A DNA stretch of 64,000 nt from Haliclona indistincta (lineage: Eukaryota > Porifera > Demospongiae > Haplosclerida > Chalinidae). How positions within the stretch are numbered: the stretch's first letter is position 1; each line of letters begins with the position of its first letter. The notes beneath the pieces are model-generated. The model searched no databases and was not told the DNA's origin. It saw only the letters and a list, made by a program, of their open reading frames with translations. Of the stretch, positions 24,975-35,000 are shown piece after piece. The stretch lies in the NCBI GenBank assembly GCA_964017065.1, contig OZ024792.1, forward strand, positions 3,343,754-3,407,753. Direction: 5' to 3'. The position numbers and the translations under genes were made by a program.

Positions 24975-26696
24975 ATGGGCAGTTGTGTTGGAAAAGCTCC
25001 ACCTAGTAATAGATTCAAAGTACGAAACATCAACGATGAACATGTCCAGGTACACAAAGGAGTGATGGAAGTGACCACAAGTGATCTCATTTACACTGAT
25101 AGTCACACCACTGATGAATGGAAGTGGCCATTGAAATACCTTCGGCGATATGGTTGCGAAGGAAATGTGTTCTCCTTTGAGGCAGGTCGTAAGTGTGCTA
25201 CTGGAGAAGGCCTCTTTGCTTTTACTTGTGTTCGAGCTTCAGAGCTTTTCAACCTTGTAGCACATAATATAGAGCAAGGCAACCTTCAACCAGCAGGGGA
25301 GCAGTCTCCTCTTGCTGCTGAGACCCAACAACCACCTCCCAATGGTGATGTAATGCACTTCCCTCGTAAACCCGAGCAAGACAGTGGACCGGCTGCTGTT
25401 AGTTCGCCTCCATCTTCTTCGTGTATGCAACCTGCCTGGACAGCTCCTCCAGCAGCAACCGTTCCTAATCCTGCTGAAAAAATAGATTATACCCACATTC
25501 ATTTTGATCGTAAAGCTGACGAACATCCAGTCCCGCCACCTGCCGACACTGCCAAGGTTAATTACACACAAATTGACCTCCGAAAAACAACCGAATTTGC
25601 TGTTGCGAACAGAAGACCTGCAGCTGAGTTGAACCTAGGTCGAAGTAATACTCACAGTGGTGTTACTGGAAGGAGAGGTAAACATCGAAGAAGAGATGGA
25701 AGATCTCCTTCCTGTAGCTCCACTTCAAGCTCAACGGAAGCTGTTACTCCAAGATTGGATACTTATCATGAAGAATTGCCAGAAGGTCGTGTTAGAGCGA
25801 GCACAAGTAGTATTCAAAGTGCTGGAATGCAGACTTATCAAAATCTCACAGTTGGTGAAGGCGCTTCTCCTGTCCTGAGCCCAACAATGACTGAAGAGTC
25901 TTCTCCAATGTACCAGAATGTTAAAGTTTCTTCAGAAGACCAGACATCTCCTAGTGACCCATCACTTTCCACACATCACAAAGCTGCACCAGCCACCATC
26001 ACTGAGCACCCAAACTACCTCAACTACACACCACCAGCAGTCACCACATCTACACCTATTCGCTCTGATTCTTCTGCTCCTGCTCCTCCTCTTACTCCTG
26101 TACAGCCCCAGTCAGACTACATGAACATCACTCCAGGAGTGGACATTACTTCGCCACCCATCACACACCCATCTGTCTCCTCGTCACTTCAACAGAACTA
26201 TCTGAACATCACTCCTGGTCCTGATGTTGCAGCATCTGCTCAGACTAATTATCAGAATCTCCATGAGATAACCTCGTCTAAATCTGTTAGTGCTACTTCT
26301 CGTAAAGCGTTCATGGAGACCCGCCCTACAGCATTATCTGTATCTATAGTTCGTGGAGCAAGCACAACAGAGTCGTATGCTGAGTTGGATATTTCCAACA
26401 CTAGTCAGCTGTATGCTGAATTAGATATTCCTGGTTCATCTTCACCACAGCCTCCCAGTGAGTCTGGTCATAAGGATCCTACTCGTGGGGACGCAAGTGG
26501 CGTGACATTAGCTCATTCAGGCAGCACCTTTACCAAGGTCCATTGCCCAAACAACACTTCTGACTACTCGCAGCTTGACTTTGAAAAGATGAATGCTGTC
26601 AAGACGTTAATGGAGGCACGGCAACAAGAGAATGAGCAAAAGGAACAACAACAGCACCAGCAACAGCAACAGGGTCACAAGAAACGTAAGAAGTAG
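24975..26696 (+). CDS. FRS2: FRS2/FRS3-type myristoylated docking adaptor with PTB domain
   Basis: Membrane-anchored docking protein that couples receptor tyrosine kinases to GRB2 and SHP2. Single coding exon, 573 residues. The start MGSCVGK gives an N-myristoylation site (Gly2) with an adjacent Cys; an upstream in-frame AUG at 24924 lies before the splice acceptor and would destroy that signal. The PTB (IRS-type) domain occupies about residues 13-110, with the family motifs LRRYGCEGNVFSFEAGRKC and FAFTCVRASELFNLV. The long disordered tail carries tyrosine motifs TYQNL, MYQNV, NYLNY, DYMNI, NYLNI and NYQNL (pYxN, GRB2-type) plus SYAELD, LYAELD and DYSQLD. A short poly-Gln/Lys C-terminus ends the protein. 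FRS2 versus FRS3 cannot be decided; it probably predates their split. Confidence 0.92.
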   Translation: MGSCVGKAPPSNRFKVRNINDEHVQVHKGVMEVTTSDLIYTDSHTTDEWKWPLKYLRRYGCEGNVFSFEAGRKCATGEGLFAFTCVRASELFNLVAHNIEQGNLQPAGEQSPLAAETQQPPPNGDVMHFPRKPEQDSGPAAVSSPPSSSCMQPAWTAPPAATVPNPAEKIDYTHIHFDRKADEHPVPPPADTAKVNYTQIDLRKTTEFAVANRRPAAELNLGRSNTHSGVTGRRGKHRRRDGRSPSCSSTSSSTEAVTPRLDTYHEELPEGRVRASTSSIQSAGMQTYQNLTVGEGASPVLSPTMTEESSPMYQNVKVSSEDQTSPSDPSLSTHHKAAPATITEHPNYLNYTPPAVTTSTPIRSDSSAPAPPLTPVQPQSDYMNITPGVDITSPPITHPSVSSSLQQNYLNITPGPDVAASAQTNYQNLHEITSSKSVSATSRKAFMETRPTALSVSIVRGASTTESYAELDISNTSQLYAELDIPGSSSPQPPSESGHKDPTRGDASGVTLAHSGSTFTKVHCPNNTSDYSQLDFEKMNAVKTLMEARQQENEQKEQQQHQQQQQGHKKRKK

Positions 26697-26752
26697 TATT
26701 TTTGTATTTGTATGATAGTGTGTGGCTTTGGTTATTGTACTCCTCTCCTTGT

Positions 26753-26758
26753 AATAAA
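26753..26758 (+). terminator. Poly(A) signal of the FRS2-like gene
   Basis: AATAAA 57 bases after the stop codon at 26696, upstream of the MRPS21 start at 26928. Confidence 0.6.
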
Positions 26759-26927
26759 GTAGCTCTTTCAATGATATAGTAATGATTATCACTATTGTTA
26801 TTATGCACAATTTTTTTCATCATAATCATTAATTTTTGTACAGTTTCCGTACATCTCCGTGATTGTTTGCATACTATTAAAATTTAATTTCCGTATTTGT
26901 TCCGTGCTTATTTGTATATTCGGCATC

Positions 26928-29900
26928 ATGGCGGCCAGTCGTACAGTACTTGTCGGTAGACGCTCATTAGAGGACGCATTTCGCCTTCTAAACAATATTT
27001 TGAAAAATGATGGTATCACTAAAAAGGTTAGTTTATAATTCTAGTAATCTACTGAAGTAAACCAGGACGGTACAATTGAAATTCGGACAGAAACTCTTTG
27101 GCTAGCTGTAATGCGCTATAGTCGGGGGAGGTGATTGGTATAACCATAGATATAACTATAAAGAACCCTCTGTCACCCTGTAGGCGAACTATTAGCTAAA
27201 GTTCTAGTGAACACATAAATTATGAAGTAACTTGTGAATGGGGTGAGATCGAGCCTGAGCGAACTAGCTCAATGAAAATGAAGGGCTCCAGTCGCATTAA
27301 TTACATTGTAAATTCAAAATTTGCAGTAAAACGACAATGCTGGCTTTCTGTGTGCCATGACACTCCATTTTGTAACCCCAGTCACCTCTTGTTACACCCT
27401 CCAAGAAAGAGCATTAATTTGGACATGGCCCGTTTGTACATGTAGTAGTTCTGCCAATGCAGAATATTGCAGTGATACTTTCCTATATCCATAACCAGTA
27501 GCTAGTTAACCTGTGGAAATAGTAGAGACAGAAGAAGGAGGTAAGGGTCGGAAAAGGCAACCGAAGAAGCAAGTGAAGTTACTTGGCTCGAGGAAGAATT
27601 CTCCTACAGTTGCTGCTAAAAGAAGCGCCTCCAAAATTCACCACTGAGCGTTTACTCAAGCAAGAAGTAAACCTATGATCAACAAAATATTTCACTTAAT
27701 GGCTTCTGCATTGCCGCCAAACAAAGACATTGAGTTGTCATCAGGGAAAACCTGTTCCCGCCGCCATTTCTTTTACTGGTAAAAGAATAGTCAGGGCGTG
27801 GCCCGACCAATCGCATTCTGTATATGGTCAGGGGACACTAGTACGCACCAGTCGTCGCGCTGGAATGTAGCGGTTATAATTTAACAGTGGTTACTTAATA
27901 ACATGCGTGGGTGTGTACACGTGCGCAATGGCTACTCAGGAAGTTTACACAGAGTCCATCCTTCATAGAGCTGTACCCCAACTGTTGCACAGCATTCACT
28001 GCTGCCTTTTCTACAGCCACGTCTGAGATGCAAGCTGAAGCCGTCATAGCGTTTGTGTACATAATAGACTGATTACGTAATTAATTAGATTCATAACGTA
28101 ATGCTACAATCTGATTGGGTCGCGACGTGTACAACTTTGGTATACTAGTGTCCCCTGACCATATACAGAATGAGATTGGTCGGGCCACGCCTGACTAGTA
28201 AAAGAATTGGTAGGTCTCCAAGTTTGTTCAGCTTTGAATACACTCTTCGCGTCCGCCAAAAGGCGTATTACAGGTAGAAAGTACAAACTGGCCAGCTCCA
28301 ACTTGACAGACAGGGGAAGCATGGAAATTACTCAATTGTTGATGAAGAAGTAGTATTAGAGAGCATATTCAATCTTAGCCTTGTCCCCAGGCTCTCTGGC
28401 GGCGATTTTAATTAAAATTGCCGCCAGAGAGCCTGGGCCGCAGCTAATTCGATCTTTACCTGCTCAACGCAGTAGAAAGATTGATTTTTACCTGTCTGCT
28501 GATCTTTCAATTGCATCATGACTTCTTGATCCTGAGTACCTCTAGTTAGAGGAAGAAAACAAGTGCCATGTAATATCTCATGAGCCTACTGAAGTGTTGA
28601 GAAAACCTTTAGTGTCTGAGCATCTATATCACGATATTATTGTAAACAACATTTCAGTTATCCGAAGACAGACAGTTTTAGCACTTGCAATGGGCTATGC
28701 ATCAAGATTGATGCAGCCACTGATGTACAGAGACCTCTAATTGAGAACCAACTGAAAGAGCACCAACAAGTAGCTAAAGATGATACTCAACATTTCAACA
28801 TGATAAAGAATTGAGTAAACAATCATGAGAAAGAAAGAAGAGTCTAGATCAAGAACAATCATGCTCGTGAATGCTTTTGTAATAGTGGATGCACTATTAT
28901 AATTATTCATAAAGGTAAGTCCAAAGAAAGCGAAGATAAAAATTGCTTACCATTGCTTGCTTTGGTATTCTTAATGAAACACATCTATAGTGTTGTTATT
29001 TAGTGCAGGTAGGTCTGGCCACTTACACTTCAAGAACTACTGTGTCTTTGTGATATGCAAGGATTCACTTGATACCCGCAATGACCATCACACTGCACGG
29101 CGTCTACGTCTTCTCTCACCATTCACCGCAAGGATAGATCATACTGCACATTCATTGAGAAAGAAAGGTGTGAGAAGAACGGTGATTAACACCAGCTAGC
29201 CTGAAACGTTAACAATTAATTTAATGGTGTCATTTTTACTCGCTTTTTCTCAATTTTAAAAAGTGCCCTTCAAATGTCCCAGCTCTTAATTTTTGCAAAT
29301 TATTTTGACGAAAATTTGAGTTGCTCTAAACTGACAGTTTGTCTTGCGATTTTCTACAACATGCAGTATGCTAGCTGTTCCAAACTAGCACTGTTTTTTC
29401 CTGGCATGTCAAAGTTTACGACCATGTACTAAACTCTGAGTTGGCCACTCCCACTTCAGAACTGAAGCTGCTTAAGTTCTGCCACCTAGTCATTTTCAGC
29501 CAATTTTGGTATTTGTTTAGCCCTGGTGACTGATACAAAAACCTGGTGGTGTCCAGGTGAGTAAACAGCATAGTTTAGACCATATTCTATGCCCAAGTAT
29601 GCATTTCCGGGCATCCTGAAGCCTTAAAATGCCAAAAGTGGCGAGGGGGCTCTGCCCGTTCGAACCCTGGGTTAACCCTTTAAGCCCTAATGACGCAATT
29701 TTGCGTCATACATACTTCAGACAGCATAACTTAATGAAAAAGTGCTAAAATATCCCAAAATTAAGCCAAATTGAAGAATACAAATAACCGCAAAAAATTG
29801 ACCAGTTTTCGGCGCCCCCTGCACTAAACGTATTGGCTTTGGCATTTCTATGGCTTCAGTGCAAATTTCACAACATTTAAGGAAAAACAAAATGGCCGCC

Positions 29901-31823
29901 AAGAAATTTGGACATTTTATGGCTTCAGGTGCTCGGAAAACACATTTTTGCGCATTCTCTATGATCTGGGCTACATTTTACATTGACCAAAACCACTGCT
30001 TTTTACATGTACTTTTCAGTAGCCAGCCCCAAAGTACTAACTTTGAGCAAAATTTGACGAGGTCGCTGCACTTTATCGGCTTCACTTTCGAAGTGGGAGG
30101 GGCATATCGACCGACTTGAGTGTGAGCAATTGCGGCTACTCACTGGCGTAAAAGGACGCAAATTTGAGACCAGTAGCACAAAAGACACGAGATATTCACG
30201 ATAGAAGTGGTCAGCATTTACGAGGTTAAAATTTCAGCAAGATAATTTAGTAGTTAAAGGGTTAACAGGGGATACCCCCCTTTAAAATACCCCCCGTGCT
30301 GTACGTTTTAGTGGGGAGGGCGCGCCGAAAAACTGTTGTTTTTTTCAGATAAAGTCATCTTTAGCAATTAAACTTGATTTGACCTTTCTAGAGCACTTTT
30401 CACACTATTTATGACGCCTAGAGTAGGTGGAGTCAATTGACACCTAAAGGCGTCATTAGGGCTTTTTTGAAACAGTGCAACCTGTAAGCTGCTTTTCTTT
30501 CTTTTCACTTTTTTGTGAGAGCCACTCCAGTTACAAATGCTGAGGTTGTCAGATAAGGGTGTCAAGTCTCTTGCTTATAGTGAGCTACCTTATTGCACTC
30601 TCTATCTCTCTGGTTTACTTTCAGAGGACAAATGTTTTTTAAACAATTGTATTTACCCCTTACCCAATCAAAAACTAACTACTGTATGCCTCGTGGCTCT
30701 ACCCACCAAGGCATAACTATGGATCTAAGTGAAGAAGTTTCTTATGGCTGACCCAAATTCTTGTGTGAAAACACTGGTCATTGATGACAAGAAGAGATAG
30801 AGAACCAAAAACTACTTGCAAAAGCATCTCTACTATAATTATCATTCAAGAGACATACCATATTTCTTCTAAAACTTCGGCACATAATAAATAAAAATTC
30901 ATAATTTTAGATTTGCTTGCCCAGTATTTCGAAGTAATTGTGGCAGAAGTTCAAGGAGCGCCGGAGAATTGGAGGTGTGGCGACAAGCATGTGTTTTGAA
31001 CGAGAATGCGTCTACAGCTCTTTTCCATCAATTACAGGATGTTTCACGTCGGGCTGTTGGCTTACTATGACGAAGAACCAACAAGGTGCCGAATCTTTAG
31101 AATACAATTTCAGCCAGTTTGTTGTGCAGTCATCACATAATATTTTATACACCAAACTGACCAAAGGTGAAACCACTTATCACAGTTGAAACATCCTTGT
31201 AATTTCTTGCAACTTGGTATGTTGGGGTGCAGTTCTAATTTCTATTGATCTCTTCACTGGCTTTTGTATTGATGATTTGACTGTGGACTGGGACCCATAT
31301 GACTTTCAAGAGCACTTGACAATACTTAGCAAATATTTTACAATCATCTGTAAGAAGCAGCTGCCTCTCCATGCGTCGTCTAGCAAATATTTTCATTCAT
31401 TTTGACCAGTGATAGTCTTGAGTATAAGTGTGGTTTCAACATGAATAGGTGTGGTCTAGGTGAAGAATGTGCCAATACTATAGCGGAATAGGCAGGCAAG
31501 AATAAGCGCTAGAGCAGTGATGTTAAACCACATGCACCTGCTTACCTCACGTGTAATGATGTAATATTGACTCAACAAACTCAGACGAGGTGGGAACCAC
31601 ACGTGATTTTAGGCTGTTGTTGATCTCTATGCTTATGACATAATATAACTACATTTCTCATGTATTTGTTTATTTTCAGATAGCTCAGCGTCGCTACTAT
31701 GAGAAACCAACTAAAAAAAGAGAACGATTGGAATATGAAAAGTGTTTGCGGTTATACAACAGAGAGATGAAGAGAAAAGTCACTTTTGTTATGAGACAAC
31801 ATGCACCACACCCACCTGTATAG
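26928..31823 (+). CDS. MRPS21: Mitochondrial ribosomal protein bS21m
   Basis: Small-subunit mitoribosome protein. Exon 1 is 26928-27026 (33 codons), ending at AAG/GTTAGT; exon 2 is 31680-31823 after TATTTTCAG. The product is 80 residues (human 87). Exon 1 reads RTVLVGRRSLEDAFRLLNN and exon 2 reads QRRYYEKPTKKRERLEYEK, both aligning with human MRPS21 across the conserved split. The 4653-base intron is about eighty times the usual intron length here and holds at least three DNA-transposon derivatives, yet the splice sites are intact. Confidence 0.93.
27788..28197. mobile_element. MITE with about 70-bp inverted ends and 9-bp target duplication
   Basis: A 410-base element in the MRPS21 intron. 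The ends are TAGTCAGGGCGTGGCCCGAC and the reverse complement of nearly the same sequence, continuing inwards to GTCAGGGGACACTAGTA for about 70 bases. GTAAAAGAA is repeated exactly at 27779-27787 and 28198-28206. The 9-bp duplication suggests a Mutator-type source. It interrupts an older sequence that is open on both sides when one duplication copy and the element are ignored. Confidence 0.85.
28376..28446. mobile_element. Very small (71-base) palindromic MITE of the TAGCC family
   Basis: Nearly the whole element is a hairpin: CCCAGGCTCTCTGGCGGC and its inverted copy surround GATTTTAATTAAAATT. The outer TAGCCTTGTCCCCAGG end resembles the termini of the 9069 and 15338 elements. Flanks ATTCAATCT (28367-28375) and ATTCGATCT (28447-28455) are a 9-bp duplication with one mismatch. 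Confidence 0.75.
29676..30261. mobile_element. piggyBac-like MITE at TTAA
   Basis: A 586-base segment of the MRPS21 intron between two TTAA copies (29672-29675 and 30262-30265), beginning CCCTTTAA and ending TTAAAGGG. TTAA duplication with CCC..GGG ends is the hallmark of piggyBac. No transposase frame is present. Confidence 0.7.
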
Positions 31824-31912
31824 AACACTATGCTTGTGTTGTTTTGTAATTATGAACATACACAACATGTATAATAGGTATAAGAAATATTGATAAACAA
31901 CAACTTCAGTGC

Positions 31913-31918
31913 TTTATT
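31913..31918 (-). terminator. Poly(A) signal of the NIDO membrane-protein gene
   Basis: TTTATT on the plus strand (AATAAA on the minus strand) about 140 bases beyond the stop codon at 32059; the region is also the 3' side of MRPS21, which is convergent. Confidence 0.45.
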
Positions 31919-32058
31919 AATAAGTAGATCTGATAAGAATTGTCCGACTTTAAAGGATAGAAAAAAAGATTATATTGAACAACATTCTAGTACACGACAA
32001 TAATTATGATCAACATTTGAACCAGGAGTACATTATGAAGTCTCACCAGGAGCTCTCA

Positions 32059-35000
32059 TTATGCTCTCCTTATTTCTTTCTGGCTATGAGTAGAAAGTGC
32101 TGATGTAGATGCTGTTGCTACAGTGAGGTCAAAATCAATACATGACTTAGTAATAACAATACTGACAAGTAATGATTTGTGATTCCATGTCGACCTCATT
32201 CTCATCATTATCATTCACATTCATCCAGGACAACGTCCTTTCCCCCATACCAGCATTATGGGATGGCGAGTGAGCTGATAACAAAATAATTAGTACCGAT
32301 ATTCAACATTAGATTTTTCTTACAAGGAGAACGGACAATTAACAAGGACATCCTTTTTGGTGACCGAGATACATTCACAGACAATGACCTCTGGCCTACA
32401 TTTAAAATTATAAATTTGAGGTGTTTTATGCTGAGTCCATTTACCTTGCAGTTGACTCGCTGTACTAACATCATCAGATTGCATCACTGTTCTTTTAGAA
32501 TCTACTGGCAGACTATATCTTTTGCCAGTTTTAGGTTGTTGGGGAGCTAAAGTAAAATTGTTGGGAATAAAATAATTATGTCCCACAAATTTTTAATAGC
32601 CCAACCACGGAATTCAAACCAACAATTAAAAGAAATTTCACTCTATGACTATGACTTACTCAACACTGCCAGAAGTCTGATTTTTTCCCTGTCCTCTGTT
32701 GTGTATGAATAATTGTTTAGACAGTAATAATTATCTCATTACCTTCATTAATTTCAACGCTATTGTTAAAATCTACTTCGTCTTTGATTTGGTTCTTTTC
32801 ATCATCAATGACCATACCAATTTCTACAAGAGAAGAGTCATGAACACATTATCAGTAGATTCACCTGGTTTCAAAGTCAAGTGATCGTCTTCTCGTTGTG
32901 TTTGGTTAACACTAGATTTTCCATCAGCTGATGTAGATGCTGTAGCTGCAGTGAGGTCAAAATCAATACATGACTTATTAATAACAATACTAACAAGTAT
33001 TGATTTGTGATTCCGTGTCGACCTCATCATTGTCATTCACATTCATCCAGGACAATGTCCTTTCCCCCATACCAGCATTATGGGATGGCGAGTGAGCTGA
33101 TAACAAAATAATTAGTACCGATATTCAACATTAGATTTTGCTTACATGGAGAACGGACAATTAACAAGGACATCTTTTTTGGTGACCGAGATACATGCAC
33201 AGACAATGACCTCTGACCTGCATTTAAAAATTCTAAATTTGAGGTGTTTTATGCTGGATCAGTTTACCTTGACTCGCTGTACTAACGTCATCAGATTGCA
33301 TCACTGTTCTTTTAGGATCAACTGGCAGACTATAGCTCTTGCCAGTTTTAGATTGTTGGGGAGCTAAAGTAAAATTTTTGTGAATAAATTTTGTCCCACA
33401 AATTTGTAATGGCCCAACCACATAATTCAAAAGATATGACTATGACTTACTCAACAATGCCAAAAGTCTGATTTGTTCCCTGTCCTCTGTTGTGTATGAA
33501 TAATTGTTTTAGGCAGTGGAAATTATCTCATTACCTTCATTAATTTGAACATTATCATTAAAATCTACTTCATCTTTGACTTGGTTCTCCTCATCATCAA
33601 TCACTATACCAATTTCTACAAGAGAAGAGTCTCATTGAACACATATCAGTAGATTCACCTGGTTTCAAATCCAAGTGATCGTTGTAAAACTGTCGGATTC
33701 TCTTCCAGAGTAGGCTTTGCTCGCTATCGATCTCGCGATGCACACCGATTCACTCACTGCTCTCGAGCTCTCTCTGAATGTTTATTTCAATGTGCGTCAG
33801 GAATCAACAATGATTAATAATGATAATATGCAATAATAGCGCTAATGATAGGTTCGTCCCTGGGACAGTTCAACACTCCCGCCGTTGACCAGCAAGGCAT
33901 GGTCAACCTAAGTGATACAATGATAGATAAAATTAGCAATGCATGATTATGAGTGTGATACAGTCAGTCCAGTTTCATATCATCTTCGACTTCCATCTCA
34001 GCTTCGATCCAGTTCTTTCTCAGTTCGTCAGCTCTTTTAGCAGCTGCTCTTCTTGGTCTAGAAGTTAGTTCTTGTTCTTCAGGAAGTTCAGGCGAGGAAT
34101 CCTCAGCAATGTCGGATTTAGTTTCAATTTCTGATGAATCGCAATGCAATTCCAGCGGGTACAGTAACTGTATCGGTCGATTCAGTGTCGTGTGTTGACG
34201 ATCTCTGGAAACTACTCGGACAATGGCGGCCCTCGTTTTTCCATCCTTCCCGGTTAGTAGTCGCTGAATGAAACCGAGCTTCCATAGTCCTCGTGGTAGG
34301 TGTTCATCCTTGACGATGACTACTTGTCCAATAGAGACCTTTGTCTTCTCTCCTCGGTAACGTTTCTTTGCTGTGTGTGCGTGTACCTCCCGTAATTCAC
34401 TCAAATATTCCGTGCGCCATCTCTTCCAAAACTGGTTCAAAACATTGTTCAGATGCTTCACACGGGCGGTAGCTTGGTTGCGAGTGAGAGAAAAGTCTTC
34501 ATCCTTGAAGTCGATGAGATGGTTCAGATCATCTGGCAAGTTGAGTATTCGGTGTCCAGTGATCAAATGCGACGGAGTGATGGGCTCTTCAAGGTCGTCG
34601 CTAGAGACATATGACAATGGTCGAGAGTTGATCACTGCCTCAATCTCAGCTAGGCTGGTGATTAGCTCATCTAGTGAGAAATTAGCTCTTCCCACCTGTT
34701 TCCTTAAGCAGCGCTTAGTTGACTTCACAAGACGTTCAAAGGCTCCACCCCACCAGGGCGCCAACTCCACGTTGAATTGCCAGGTTATGCTAAGTCCTGA
34801 TAGATAAGCCTGAACTGTTTTATCCTTCACAACTGTCTCGAGGTACTTCGCTGTGGACTTGAAAGTTTTCCCATTGTCGGAGATAAATTGCTTTGGTAAT
34901 CCTCTTCGAGCCACAAATCTCTTCAGGCAGCGAAGGAAGGTAGGTGTTAACTGATCGGTCACAGCCTCCAGGTGAATAGCTCGCGTGACGTAACATGTGA

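Noticed and set aside
29850..30119. Plus-strand frame of 89 codons
   Set aside because: It is inside the piggyBac-like MITE and does not resemble a transposase.
30938..31405. Frames in the right part of the MRPS21 intron
   Set aside because: Short, no recognisable domain, and no consistent splice structure; at most a decayed transposon remnant.
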